The notes: generated by a model not told the origin, from the sequence alone. A DNA stretch of 64,000 nt from Anaerostipes caccae L1-92 (GCF_014467075.1 NZ_AP023027.1:2049501-2113500), one strand, 5' to 3'; shown: positions 18,124 through 27,669, counted from the stretch's first letter. Made by a program: numbers and translations.

Positions 18124-19614
18124 ATGAATAATTTAAAAAAATCTATCGCTTATTTATCAATTATGATGCTGACAGCAGCTACGATCCCTGCATCCACCGT
18201 AAACGCAGCCTCTGTACCAAAAGCAGGCAAGTATTATACACTAAAGATTGCAGGAAAAAAGCAGAAAAAGAAATGCCGAAATGTAAAAGTCAACGGCAAA
18301 ACAGTAAAAACCTATGCCCCCGGATTCTCCCGGGCCAACACTTCTATGTATTCAGCATACTGGCTATTTAAAAAACAGAAAAGCTTAGGGGTGTCTTACA
18401 GCTATTCGTCTAAAACAAAAAAAGTTACGCTGAAACGTGGAAGTAAATCTGTTGTCATGACACTCGACAGCATGTATGCCTATGTAAACGGGAAAAAGAC
18501 AAAGATGCCTACTCCGGCAAGGAAAGTATATTCTTACGCAAAGAAAAAGAATTATATCTATGTGCCAGGGGCGTTCTGTGCAAAGAACTTAGGCCACAGT
18601 TACAAATGGAGCGGTTCACAGAAAAGCGGCCTGATAACAACGAAGAAACTGCCTTCCACTAATACAGGGGGCAGTTCAAATTCAGGAGCCTCCTCTTCCT
18701 CTGGTACTTCAAGTATCACTCCCGGGACAAGGATCACTGCTTCTGCATCTAACTACAGTGTGAGGATAAAAAAGCCAAAAGGGCTTGCGTCATCTGCCAT
18801 CTCAACCTCGGACGATTACGATAACCGCAGGCTGATCATTAAGGTAAAGGGCAACTATAAGACACACTTTAGCTCCAGTTCCAACCGCTACATAAAAACG
18901 GACAAGTACTTCCGTTCCTATACGGTCACATACAGCGGCGGCTATACGAATATCTATATCCGTCCGAGAAAAGACGTGATAAAGGCTTATGCAGTCTCAC
19001 AGACGTCCGACTATATCTATATAAAGTATGATTCACCGAAGAAGATATATAACCGTATCGTCGTGTTGGATGCGGGCCACGGAGGATCTGATTCCGGAGC
19101 TACCGGAAACGGGCTCAGGGAAAAGGATCTGACACTTAAAATCGTCAAGTCTGCCAAATCATACTTTGACAAGAATTCCGGATATAAAGTCTACTACACA
19201 CGGCTGTCCGACTGGTACCCATCTTTGTCATACCGCTCAGATCTGGCAAACAATGTAGGGGCTGACCGTTTTATCAGTGTCCACATAAACTCAGCGACTC
19301 CTTCCGCCCACGGGACGGAGACTCTCTATAACTCCAAAGGTTATAAGTCAACCTCAGGTCTTACCAGCTACAACTGGTCAAACAAGATTCATGGATATGT
19401 ACGGCCTGCCACAGGCTTTACGAACCGTGGACTTAAAAACAGGACTGGACTGGCTGTCCTGAGAAATACAAAGACTGCTTCCAGCCTTACAGAAATCGGC
19501 TTCATCTCTAACAAGACAGAAGCAAAAAAAATGAAAAGCAATACTGGTACTTATGGAAAAGCCGTGTACAACGCTATCGTAAACTCTTTTTCTACATATC
19601 CGAGCAAACGATAA
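18124..19614 (+). CDS. Secreted N-acetylmuramoyl-L-alanine amidase (AMIN + Amidase_3), paralogue 2
   Basis: 496 residues from ATG 18124 (AAAGGACGGGA upstream; a TTG at 18073 would place the start inside the promoter). Signal peptide ending near VNAAS. Same order as paralogue 1: N-terminal stalk-like domain, Gly/Ser/Thr linker, AMIN-like domain, Amidase_3. Motifs: VLDAGHGGSDSG, GLREKDLTL, RFISVHINS and LTEIGFISN. It differs mainly in the linker and in a shorter loop before the C-terminal helix. Likely a peptidoglycan amidase with overlapping function, perhaps at a different growth stage. Confidence 0.9.
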   Translation: MNNLKKSIAYLSIMMLTAATIPASTVNAASVPKAGKYYTLKIAGKKQKKKCRNVKVNGKTVKTYAPGFSRANTSMYSAYWLFKKQKSLGVSYSYSSKTKKVTLKRGSKSVVMTLDSMYAYVNGKKTKMPTPARKVYSYAKKKNYIYVPGAFCAKNLGHSYKWSGSQKSGLITTKKLPSTNTGGSSNSGASSSSGTSSITPGTRITASASNYSVRIKKPKGLASSAISTSDDYDNRRLIIKVKGNYKTHFSSSSNRYIKTDKYFRSYTVTYSGGYTNIYIRPRKDVIKAYAVSQTSDYIYIKYDSPKKIYNRIVVLDAGHGGSDSGATGNGLREKDLTLKIVKSAKSYFDKNSGYKVYYTRLSDWYPSLSYRSDLANNVGADRFISVHINSATPSAHGTETLYNSKGYKSTSGLTSYNWSNKIHGYVRPATGFTNRGLKNRTGLAVLRNTKTASSLTEIGFISNKTEAKKMKSNTGTYGKAVYNAIVNSFSTYPSKR

Positions 19615-19633
19615 GAAATTTATCTGTTACAGG

Positions 19634-19673
19634 AGGCCGGAACAACTCAATGCCGAGTTGTTCCGGCCTTTTA
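19634..19673 (+). terminator. Strong terminator after the second amidase
   Basis: A perfect 15-bp stem (AGGCCGGAACAACTC / GAGTTGTTCCGGCCT) with a 6-base loop is followed by TTTTATT. Confidence 0.9.
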
Positions 19674-19716
19674 TTCAGCTTCCAAAGTAATTCATAATCT
19701 TATACTCATCACAGAA

Positions 19717-20016
19717 TCATTTGTAATATGGGACAACCAGGTACATACCTTCTTTGATCTCCCCGTCATAGATATGGTTGGTCTCGCATACTTCTTCCAC
19801 ATACTCACCAATAGAACTGTATTCCTCCGATATACGGCTTTTTGCTATACTCCAAAGACTGTCCCCTTTTTTAATCCGGATACTGGTAAAATACTTCTCT
19901 CTGCCGTCGGCAGCCCCCGCCACCTGCCGGCTCTCCGCCACAACAGCACCGGCGATACCCAAAATCGTAACAATAAATAAGACTGTGATCAAAACTTTTA
20001 TCTTCAGTGTTTTCAT
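19717..20016 (-). CDS. YneA-like SOS cell-division suppressor (TM + LysM)
   Basis: 99 residues: short basic N-terminus, one transmembrane segment (about 7-28), then a LysM domain (about 47-97) with KKGDSLWSIA and MYLVVPY. Size, topology and position fit YneA, which delays division during the SOS response in Bacillus and is encoded divergently from lexA. Here too it faces lexA and carries a palindromic SOS box inside a consensus promoter. The yneB resolvase-like gene and ynzC are missing. The function is inferred from context and architecture, since LysM membrane proteins are common. Confidence 0.75.
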   Translation of the reverse strand: MKTLKIKVLITVLFIVTILGIAGAVVAESRQVAGAADGREKYFTSIRIKKGDSLWSIAKSRISEEYSSIGEYVEEVCETNHIYDGEIKEGMYLVVPYYK

Positions 20017-20031
20017 AACGCATCCTCCTAT

Positions 20032-20045
20032 CGAACATTTGTTTA
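20032..20045. promoter_or_regulatory. Secondary LexA-like box proximal to the YneA-like gene
   Basis: CGAACATTTGTTTA keeps CGAAC-N4-GTTT and lies 16 bases upstream of the YneA-like start. It is weaker than the palindrome. Confidence 0.55.
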
Positions 20046-20052
20046 TAGTTCT

Positions 20053-20081
20053 ATTATAACGAACGCGCGTTCGTTTGTCAA
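20053..20081 (-). promoter_or_regulatory. Consensus promoter of the YneA-like gene with the SOS box in its spacer
   Basis: On the minus strand TTGACA (20076-20081) and TATAAT (20053-20058) are perfect consensus boxes with a 17-base spacer. The spacer is filled by the LexA palindrome at 20058-20075, so bound LexA would exclude RNA polymerase. Confidence 0.9.
20058..20075. promoter_or_regulatory. LexA operator (18-bp perfect palindrome)
   Basis: AACGAACGCGCGTTCGTT is a perfect palindrome containing CGAAC-N4-GTTCG, the Gram-positive SOS-box form (CGAACRNRYGTTYC). Confidence 0.9.
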
Positions 20082-20089
20082 TGTCTTTC

Positions 20090-20117
20090 CGAAAATTTGT
20101 TCGGGAACACTTGTTTC
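20090..20117. promoter_or_regulatory. Two adjacent LexA-like boxes at the lexA promoter
   Basis: CGAAAATTTGTTCG (20090-20103) and GGAACACTTGTTTC (20104-20117) both resemble the SOS consensus. The second overlaps the probable lexA -35 box TTGTTT (20111-20116), which is 17 bases from TAAGAT (20134-20139). This suggests autoregulation. Confidence 0.6.
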
Positions 20118-20167
20118 AATCTGTAATATATGGTAAGATAATAACAAGAAAATAAAGGAGGCACATT

Positions 20168-20785
20168 ATGAGCAAACAAAAGCTGAGCCCAAAACAAGAA
20201 CAAATCTTAGAATATATAAAATCTCAGATACTGGAAAAGGGATATCCGCCCGCAGTCCGTGAGATTTGTGCCGCTGTCAGTCTGAAGTCCACATCTTCCG
20301 TTCATTCCCATCTGGAGTCTTTAGAGAGCAAGGGCTATATTCGAAGAGATCCGACGAAGCCAAGAGCCATTGAGATCATAGACGATGACTTCCAGCTCAC
20401 GAGACGCGAGGTAGTGAACATTCCTATAGTGGGAACCGTCACTGCAGGAGAGCCGATCATCGCTACTGAGAACGTTGAAGACTACTTTCCCATGCTTCCT
20501 GAGTTTATTGGCTCCAAAAACACCTTTATTCTCCATGTGAAAGGCGACAGCATGATCAACATCGGCATCTATGACGGTGACATGGTGATCGTCGAGGAAA
20601 CTCCTTCCGCTGAGAATAACGATATCGTCGTAGCCCTCATAGAAGATTCCGCCACCGTCAAACGATTCTTCAAGGAAGACGGGCATTACCGCCTTCAGCC
20701 GGAAAACGATTTTATGGACCCGATCATTGTAGATGAAGTTTCTATATTAGGAAAGGTTATCGGCCTTTACCGCAGCATGTCATGA
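20168..20785 (+). CDS. lexA: LexA repressor
   Basis: 205 residues, start after AAAGGAGG. It represses the SOS regulon and self-cleaves when RecA is activated. The N-terminal winged HTH (1-65) includes [18 protein letters not shown]. The cleavage bond is Ala93-Gly94 in VTAGEPI. The catalytic dyad is Ser128 (KGDSMI) and Lys165 (ATVKRFF), at nearly the same positions as in Bacillus LexA. It is divergent from the YneA-like gene, with four SOS-like boxes between them. Confidence 0.97.
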   Translation: MSKQKLSPKQEQILEYIKSQILEKGYPPAVREICAAVSLKSTSSVHSHLESLESKGYIRRDPTKPRAIEIIDDDFQLTRREVVNIPIVGTVTAGEPIIATENVEDYFPMLPEFIGSKNTFILHVKGDSMINIGIYDGDMVIVEETPSAENNDIVVALIEDSATVKRFFKEDGHYRLQPENDFMDPIIVDEVSILGKVIGLYRSMS

Positions 20786-20818
20786 TCCGACAGTTATACA
20801 TTACGCAGTCTTACATAC

Positions 20819-20860
20819 AAAAAAGAAGAAAAGCCGCATTCAGCTTTTCTTCTTTTTCAT
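20819..20860. terminator. Bidirectional terminator between lexA and the BspA-like gene
   Basis: A 14-bp stem AAAAGAAGAAAAGC / GCTTTTCTTCTTTT with an 8-base loop is flanked by A- and T-runs, so it can serve both convergent genes. Confidence 0.8.
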
Positions 20861-20863
20861 TAT

Positions 20864-23800
20864 CTAAAGTTTTCTTCTCTTTCTATACAGCAGCGCCATT
20901 ATAACAATACTTATTCCCATACGCCCTGCACTATTAAAAGTCATAGAATCTTCTGTTTTCGGCAGAAATTTTGATTTTTTGCTGCTGTTATTCGTAACAC
21001 TCAGTGACCCTCCCACATCTGCGGACTCCTTCCACCCCGCGTACAAGACCCTGTTTTCTGTGATGATATCCTCATTAAAATTCCATTTATCTTTACATTC
21101 CTTTTGTTTATACCAGCCTGTAAACGAAAAACCTTTTCTGTTCGGAGTATGCGGAGCCTGAATGTGATCACCATATTTAATATTTTTTATACTCGGCACG
21201 CTGCTGCCGCCCCGGCTGTCAAACACTACCTCGTACCGTTCTTCTTTTGGTGTCTGTATTTGCGGATCCTTCCCTGAAATTCCACTGTCCTTATAGGCGA
21301 TCGCATAGACAGAGTATTGATCACTGTCCACTGTAACTGTAGCGTCGCTGTCGTCCTGATCCGTCAGCAGTTCTGCTGTTATCTTTCCGTCCGCCTTATG
21401 TGCTCTTATGATAAAAAATTCTCTTTCGGCTCCTGACTGAGGAGCTCTGATTTCTTCCGGTATATCAAATACAATACGGATTGGAGAACGCAAGACTGAC
21501 AGGTCCTCTATCGTTTTTTTATTATTTTCCACAACGGTCTTTATTACTCGGATATCCATATTTTTATATATAGTGGCTCCGTGAAGCTGTCCCTCTATCG
21601 CTTTTGCTTCTCCCCGATCCGGTCTCGTATCTGCGGCCACTACTTCAATTTTAAAGCTTCTGTCATTTTGATAAAGCTTCTGTACATCCGCGGAAGTCAT
21701 ATTATCCAGAAGCAGAGACTGATCGTTCAGCTGCAGGTTGCCGCTCACTTCGGTCTGCACCTGGGGCAGGCTTAAAATTGCTTCTCTCAGCTTTTTCTTC
21801 GATGCCTCCGGAACTTCTTCCTGTGATGTTTCCGGCAGAGCATCAAAATGCTGTTTCGCATCCAGAATCGAAATTTTTTCTTCCTCATTCAAAGGCTTTC
21901 CGCTGGCAGCCTGCGGCAGCTGATCTGCAATCTTCTTCATATCTGCCGCTGACAGTGGAGCAAATACTGCACTGATCTCATAGTCTGACTGAATATTATG
22001 AAGCGTATAAACATCATTTTCAATCTCTCCGGTTACATCTCGGCCATTCATGCTGACAGATTTAAGCCGATAACCCGCATCCGGTTTAATTCGAAACTCA
22101 GTCAGGCTTCCCTGCGCAGTCTCAAACTCGCCTTCCGGAGTGATGTGTCCGTGTTCTGCTTGATGCACTGTGGCTTTGAATACTTTTCCATCCACCAGAT
22201 TCAGCACTGCTGTACCAGATTTAGAGGCATAATTATAATTTCCGTCCGTATTTTTATCCGGCACAAAGGTCCATCGGTACTCTTTTTTTCCAACCTCAAA
22301 GATCTGGTCTTTGTCCCAGCTTATAGTACCCTTGGTATCTCCTTTTGAGAGAGTAATCTGAGGCATACCTTCCGAGATATTTGTCATTCCTTTTGGATAT
22401 ACAGGATTCACTTCCGGTTCAGCCTGTCGCAAATGCACCGTAAAATCATGATCAACTGTATAGAACGGAGTTGCTTTCGTGCCATTTACAAGACACGCCT
22501 GAACACGAACACCGCACGAAATAGGGAATCTTGGTTCCCTGACATCTGTCACATTATAAGTATTCTCATCAAAGCCTTTTAAAACTGCCGAAGATGATGT
22601 GATCGTTCCCCATGACCATGTATAATAAAACACTACATCCCCTGTTTTCGCCTTCCCTATGGGCTTTGCCATCGGGTGTTCCGCCGTCACTTTTAACGCT
22701 GCCGGTTCACCGTCATATACTTTATCAATTCCGTCTCCGAAGGTAATGACCGGATCTTCCAGTGCACTGATGGGATACAGTTTCTCCTGCTTTATAATAT
22801 CCGTTTCAGACACCGGGCTGACTGCATTTTCTGTGAGCCCCCACTTTTTCCCCTGTATCTGCGGAAACCTGTATGTACTGTCTGCACTCCACACTCCCTG
22901 ATCATCTTTCGTATAATTATAGGGAAGGTTATACAGCCGATCAATCGGTTCAGCACTTCCTCCGTTTACAAAACTGACAGAAATTTCATATCCTGTCTTT
23001 TTGCTGAACTGAGATCCTAATGTACTGCAAACCACACTGAAATCCTCTTTATGACACACGATTGCCGTCAGTTTGCTGTTTGAGAACGTGCCGAACGTAC
23101 CCGAGTTGATAAACGCTGTATTGCTTTCATCCGTCCTTTTTGGCAGATAGATCGTTTTTAAATTAGTGGAATCAAATACATTTCTTCCTATCTTTTGGAC
23201 AGAAGGCGGTATCACAACCGCGCCGTTCAGACCGCAGTAACGGAAAACAGAATCCGGTATCTGAGTCAGCTTGTTCCCCTCAAATTCAACCGATGTTATC
23301 TTTTTATTTCCGGAAAAAGCAACGGAACCCAAACTTTCAACACTTGCCGGTATTGTCAGCTTCCCTGAGAAACCGACGAGGCTGCTGTCGCTGATCTTAA
23401 ATGCATTTGACCCGATGGAGGTTACTTGATCGGGTATCTGTAAAGTTCCTCCAAGTCCCACATCAAAAAATGCGTAATCTCCGATCGTCTTTAAATTCCC
23501 AGGAGCACAAGTGTTCCGGTAAATCCGGTACATCCCCGAAAAGCACTGTTGCCGATCGCCGTCACCTTAGAAGGTATTTTCAGTGATCCGCTTATGCCGG
23601 AAGCTCCGTAAAATGCATTCTCTCCAATACTGGTAAGCCCTGATGCATTTGAAAGATCCAGGCTTACGAATCTGCACCCTGAATACTTTGTATTATAACT
23701 GAGTTTAAAAGCATCTTTTGCAATCGATGTTACCGTCTGTCCGTTGATCGTACCCGGAATCACCAAATGAATATTCTGTTTCTGCTCATCTGTCAATCCG

Positions 23801-23970
23801 CTTAAAAAGTCGGTACTCAGACCAGTAATCGCCCCTGCGCTGAACATATAGTCCTCCTCCTTAGGCATTATATGATCAGCTCCGCCATTCTCAGCCATTA
23901 TGGCTCCTGTTGTACGTATTGACAATATTAAGACGAGCAAAATAATAAGCGGCTTTTTTATCCCCTTCAT
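20864..23970 (-). pseudogene. BspA-type leucine-rich-repeat surface protein, broken by a frameshift
   Basis: The gene starts at ATG 23970 (GGAGGGG site) with a signal peptide, then BspA/LRR_5 repeats such as LTSIGENAFYGASGISGSLK and ITAIGNSAF-like units. In the repeat ending GCTGFTGTL the frame stops (stop near 23491). The repeat resumes one frame over as PGNLKTIGDYAFF, so one base seems lost near 23500-23506. The remaining about 880 codons hold more LRRs, Ig-like and InlB-like beta domains (GHITPEGEFE...; FTGWYKQKECKDKWNFNE) and a C-terminal sorting-like end FLPKTED, hydrophobic segment and RKRRKL. Intact it would be a wall-anchored adhesin of about 1035 residues. A sequencing error is possible. 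Confidence 0.8.
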
Positions 23971-24084
23971 TCTATCCCCTCCATTATACTATGCTTCCCT
24001 GTAGAATCCCCTTTAATTTACCTTTATTATACATCATAACCCAAAGAAAAGTCTCTTAATTTTTAATTTTATAAAAGAAAAAAA

Positions 24085-24121
24085 CTGCCGCACAGCCATA
24101 TTATTTCAGCCATTGCGACAG
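24085..24121 (-). terminator. Terminator after rsfS
   Basis: Minus-strand stem CTGTCGCA / TGCGGCAG (one wobble pair) closes a 21-base loop and is followed by TTTTTTTCTTTT. It lies 35 bases past the rsfS stop and ends the rplU-rsfS cluster. Confidence 0.65.
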
Positions 24122-24156
24122 CAATCTTCACCTATTTTTTTCTTTATAACAGCGGG

Positions 24157-24510
24157 CTAGACACCGGTCTCCATTGAGACCTCCACCCCGTCCTTCCAGA
24201 TTCTCTCAAGATCATAAAACAAACGGTTTTCCTGATCAAAGATATGAATTACAATATCACCGAAGTCAATCAAAACCCAGGTTCCATTTTGATATCCCTC
24301 CATCTGTTTCATCTCATATCCTGCTTTCTGCAAAGCATCCTGTACATTGTCGACTATCGCCTGCACCTGATTCTTATTTTTTCCGTTGGCGATGATAAAA
24401 TAATCGGCAATGACGGAGATCTGGCGGATATCTAAGACCTTGATCTCCTCGGCCAGCTTTTCTTCTAACGCTTGATACGCAATTTTTGTCATTTCTAAAG
24501 ACTGATTCAT
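24157..24510 (-). CDS. rsfS: Ribosomal silencing factor RsfS
   Basis: 117 residues, usual length. RsfS binds ribosomal protein L14 and blocks subunit joining under nutrient limitation. Family features: IKVLDIRQISVIADYFIIANGKNKNQVQAI, then GTWVLIDFGDIVIHIF near residue 80 and RLFYDLERIW. The ATG overlaps the yqeK stop (ATGA). Adjacent nadD-yqeK-rsfS is the classical Firmicute order. Confidence 0.94.
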   Translation of the reverse strand: MNQSLEMTKIAYQALEEKLAEEIKVLDIRQISVIADYFIIANGKNKNQVQAIVDNVQDALQKAGYEMKQMEGYQNGTWVLIDFGDIVIHIFDQENRLFYDLERIWKDGVEVSMETGV

Positions 24511-25088
24511 GTGTGATCACCCTCCTTGTAGTATTCATAAGTCTCTGTGGTCCTTGGATCAATCGCCTGATCCCTGCTTTTCAGATACTGCATGGTATTT
24601 TCAATTATTTTAAGAAGACATCGGTCGATATCCGAGAATGCCAGCCGCCTGATCTCGGAAAGACCCTGTATGTCTTTTCTGCCGGGCTCTATATAGTCGG
24701 CAATAAATATAATCTTATCTAAAAGACTCATTCCCGGCTTTCCGGTTGTATGACATTCTACCGCAGATGCAATCTCTGCATCCTCATTGCCGTAGCAGTC
24801 CCTTGCTATATACGGTGCCAGTGCAGAATGAAGAAGCTGCGGACTTTTTTTCATTTCTCTTGTGAGTATGATCCCATATTGACCGCAGAATTTCATCTGC
24901 TGTTCTATGGAATATCCTTTGGCACAGTCGTGGAGCAGCCCTGCCCTGAATGCCTTCTGAATGTCTGCTCCCATTGCCATTGCCATTGCAGATGCGGTGT
25001 AGGCCACACCGAGCGTATGTGTATAACGGCCCTCTTTCAGGTTTCCCGACAGTTTTTTCTTTATTTCATTGAGTTCCATACAAATCAT
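24507..25088 (-). CDS. yqeK: YqeK-type HD-domain hydrolase (diadenosine tetraphosphatase)
   Basis: 193 residues from ATG 25088; family alignment makes the ATG at 25079 (MELNEIKKKL) equally likely. Characterised YqeK proteins are symmetric Ap4A hydrolases with iron. Metal-binding motifs: the His in RYTHTLGVAYTA, LLHDCAKG (HD), HSALAPYIA and IIFIADYIEPGR. The start overlaps the nadD end by 14-23 bases, so there is coupling. Partner genes fit the NAD and stress context. Confidence 0.88.
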   Translation of the reverse strand: MICMELNEIKKKLSGNLKEGRYTHTLGVAYTASAMAMAMGADIQKAFRAGLLHDCAKGYSIEQQMKFCGQYGIILTREMKKSPQLLHSALAPYIARDCYGNEDAEIASAVECHTTGKPGMSLLDKIIFIADYIEPGRKDIQGLSEIRRLAFSDIDRCLLKIIENTMQYLKSRDQAIDPRTTETYEYYKEGDHT

Positions 25089-25671
25089 TTCTTTCTATAT
25101 AAAGTCTGACTTTTTCCGGTACAAAATAGCGGATGCTCTGTCCTCTGGACGCCCTCTTTCTGATCTCATTCGATGAGATTTCCAAATCCGGACTGTCCAA
25201 ATGATAAATACGTCCCTGATACTTGTCCTGAATGTATTCAATCTGTGCATCCAATGCACTCCTGGAATCATTTCTGGATGCAACCAAAATCGTTGCCATT
25301 GACAAGATCTGTCCCGGATCTTTCCACAATTCGATCTGATACAGAGAATCTGCGCCCATGATAAAATAGTACTCCGCATCAGGATGCAGTCTGGTAAGCT
25401 TTCTCAGTGTATCTACTGTATAAGTATATCCTTCCCTGTCCAGTTCAATGTCAGAAAATTCAAAGCCGGGATGGTTCTCTATGGCCATTCTGACCATATT
25501 AACACGGTCTTCGATCTCTACATTTTTAGATATTTTTTTGTAGGCCGGATTTTTGGTCGGGACGATCAGCACCTTGTCCAACCCAAAATCCTCAAGGGCA
25601 GTCTGCCCCAGGATCAGATGTCCGTGATGGATCGGGTTGAATGTCCCGCCAAGAATTCCTATTTTCTTCAT
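25066..25671 (-). CDS. nadD: Nicotinate-nucleotide adenylyltransferase
   Basis: 201 residues, start after CGGAGGGATT. It adenylates nicotinate mononucleotide to deamido-NAD. The nucleotidyltransferase motif GGTFNPIHHGHL (HxGH) is at residues about 8-19, and the second motif ISSNEIRKRASRG (ISSTxIR-like, with Asn for Thr) is near residue 168. It lies between yhbY and yqeK on the same strand. Confidence 0.95.
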   Translation of the reverse strand: MKKIGILGGTFNPIHHGHLILGQTALEDFGLDKVLIVPTKNPAYKKISKNVEIEDRVNMVRMAIENHPGFEFSDIELDREGYTYTVDTLRKLTRLHPDAEYYFIMGADSLYQIELWKDPGQILSMATILVASRNDSRSALDAQIEYIQDKYQGRIYHLDSPDLEISSNEIRKRASRGQSIRYFVPEKVRLYIERNDLYGTQ

Positions 25672-25700
25672 AATCCCTCCGAAAAGCCCCTTCCATGATA

Positions 25701-25991
25701 TTATTTCGGCAGCTGGATCTTCTTGTGATCCCTGGACTCTTTATATAACACGATCTTCTTTCCGATAACCTGGACCACTTCTGATCTGGTCCGCTCGGCT
25801 AAAGTCTGCGCCACTTCCTTCGGGTCATCCATACAGTTTTGAAGAACTGCGATCTTTATCAGTTCCCTAGCATCTATGGCCTCTCTTACCCCCTCGATCA
25901 GTTCCGGGGATATGCTGTCTTTTCCAACCCTGAAGACAGGATCTATCTTCATTGCCAGGCTTTTTAAATAAGCTCTCTGTTTACTCGTCAT
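25701..25991 (-). CDS. yhbY: YhbY-family RNA-binding protein (CRM domain)
   Basis: 96 residues forming one CRM domain: LKSLAMKIDPVFRVGKDSIS, then VREAIDARELIKIAVLQNC. These proteins bind pre-50S ribosomal RNA and aid assembly. It is placed between obg and nadD, as in many Firmicutes. Confidence 0.9.
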   Translation of the reverse strand: MTSKQRAYLKSLAMKIDPVFRVGKDSISPELIEGVREAIDARELIKIAVLQNCMDDPKEVAQTLAERTRSEVVQVIGKKIVLYKESRDHKKIQLPK

Positions 25992-26000
25992 TGCTTCTCC

Positions 26001-27284
26001 TTACTTGTAATAATCAAACTCTAAATCATATAATTTTACGGTATCCCCTTCTTCAATTCCCATGGCTTCCAGCTCTTCAAGGACTCCGTTTCGTTTCAAA
26101 AATTTCTGGAAGAAATCGAATCCCCGCTCTGACTCCAGGTTTGTGTAGCCGAGCATTCGCTCTACCTTCGGGCCTTCCACCGTGAAGACTCCTTCTTCCG
26201 GGTTTGCCACATTGATTCCGCCCTCTTCTTCCTCGAAGTCAAGGTCGTACTCCTGCTCGAATTCCATCGCGCCTTCCGGAAGTTCATCTAAAAGCTTCCT
26301 CACATGCCACAAAAGCTCTTTGACTCCCTCTCCGGTAACAGCCGAGATTGGAAATACTTCAATGCCGTTCTCTGCAAATTCTTCCTTCAGCAGATCCAGC
26401 ACGGTTTCCCGGTCTTCTTCGGTCATAGCGTCGATCTTATTGGCCGCAATGACTTGTGGTCTCTTTAAGATCTCCGGATTATATTTTTCCAGTTCGCCGT
26501 TGATGGCCCGGATATCCGCAATCGGATCTCTGCCTTCCACAGAAGCCGCATCCACCAGGTGAATCATGACCTTCGTCCTGTCGATGTGGCGGAGAAATTC
26601 AAATCCCAGGCCGACTCCCTCAGAAGCTCCCTCTATGATTCCGGGAATATCGGCGATGACAAAGCCTTTTCCTCCCGCCAGGTCTACGACCCCCAGATTA
26701 GGATTCAGTGTTGTAAAATGATAGTTTGCAATCTTGGGCCTTGCATTGGTGACCCTTGATAAGAACGTGGATTTCCCCACATTTGGAAAGCCTACCAGTC
26801 CCACATCGGCAATTACTTTTAGTTCAAGGGTCACCTCGAGTTCCTGGCATTTGCCTCCCGGCTGGGCATATTTAGGTGCCTGCATCACGGCCGTGGCATA
26901 ATGCTGATTGCCTTTTCCTCCGCGGCCTCCCTTTAAAAGCACTACCGGTTCTTTTTTATTTGACATATCAAGGATTACTTTCCCTGTTTCTTTCTCTTTT
27001 ATGATCGTTCCCGGCGGAACCTTCAGTACAATGTCCTCTCCGTCTGCGCCATGGCAGCGTCTCTTTCCGCCTTCTTCGCCGTCTCCGGCCTTATATTTTC
27101 GTTTATGACGGTAATCTGCCAGAGTATTCATCCCTTCGTCCACAGCGAAGATCACGTCGCCGCCGCGTCCTCCGTCTCCGCCGTCCGGACCGCCGTTGGG
27201 CACATAGAGCTCTCTTCGGAAACTCACATGGCCGCTGCCGCCTTTTCCTGATCTGATATATATATTTGCTCTGTCTGCAAACAT
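26001..27284 (-). CDS. obgE: GTPase Obg
   Basis: 427 residues from the ATG at 27284 (MFADRANIYIRSGKGGSGH); AAAGGA is 9 bases upstream, and a start at 27308 lacks a site. Three domains: Gly-rich Obg fold (1-158), G domain (159-330) with GFPNVGKST (G1), DIPGIIEGA (G3) and NKID (G4), and C-terminal OCT domain (about 350-427). It acts in 50S assembly and stress control. Confidence 0.96.
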   Translation of the reverse strand: MFADRANIYIRSGKGGSGHVSFRRELYVPNGGPDGGDGGRGGDVIFAVDEGMNTLADYRHKRKYKAGDGEEGGKRRCHGADGEDIVLKVPPGTIIKEKETGKVILDMSNKKEPVVLLKGGRGGKGNQHYATAVMQAPKYAQPGGKCQELEVTLELKVIADVGLVGFPNVGKSTFLSRVTNARPKIANYHFTTLNPNLGVVDLAGGKGFVIADIPGIIEGASEGVGLGFEFLRHIDRTKVMIHLVDAASVEGRDPIADIRAINGELEKYNPEILKRPQVIAANKIDAMTEEDRETVLDLLKEEFAENGIEVFPISAVTGEGVKELLWHVRKLLDELPEGAMEFEQEYDLDFEEEEGGINVANPEEGVFTVEGPKVERMLGYTNLESERGFDFFQKFLKRNGVLEELEAMGIEEGDTVKLYDLEFDYYK

Positions 27285-27305
27285 CGGCTTTTCCTTTCTG
27301 ATTTT

Positions 27306-27343
27306 CAAAAAAACGGCTCCAAATTGTGAAATTTGAAGCCGTT
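27306..27343 (-). terminator. Terminator or attenuator between rpmA and obg
   Basis: A 14-bp stem AACGGCTCCAAATT / AATTTGAAGCCGTT (one mismatch) with a 4-base loop is followed on the minus strand by seven T residues. It probably reduces read-through from the ribosomal protein genes into obg. Confidence 0.8.
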
Positions 27344-27383
27344 AAACATTCAACTGTCTGCCTGTACAAACTTAAGTCGACAA

Positions 27384-27665
27384 TTATGCAACTGGGTGTA
27401 CAGAACACTGTTTCTTATCTCTGCCTTTTCTCTCGAAACGAACGATACCATCTGTCAATGCAAATAAAGTATCATCACCACCGCGGCCTACGTTGACTCC
27501 CGGATGGATCTTTGTTCCTCTCTGGCGGTAAAGAATATTTCCAGCTTTTACAAATTGTCCGTCAGCTCTTTTCGCACCTAATCTCTTAGACTCAGAATCT
27601 CTTCCGTTCTTTGTGGAACCCATTCCCTTTTTATGAGCGAAAAATTGAAGGTTCATTTTCATCAT
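27384..27665 (-). CDS. rpmA: Ribosomal protein L27 with Prp-cleavable N-terminal extension
   Basis: 93 residues from ATG 27665, 9 bases after AGGAGG; the site itself is the end of prp. The N-terminus [20 protein letters not shown] carries the Firmicute extension. Prp is known to cleave after LQFF to expose AHKKG, which reaches the peptidyl-transferase centre. The remainder matches L27 ([20 protein letters not shown]). It lies 4 bases from the prp stop. Confidence 0.96.
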   Translation of the reverse strand: MMKMNLQFFAHKKGMGSTKNGRDSESKRLGAKRADGQFVKAGNILYRQRGTKIHPGVNVGRGGDDTLFALTDGIVRFERKGRDKKQCSVHPVA

Positions 27666-27669
27666 TGTC

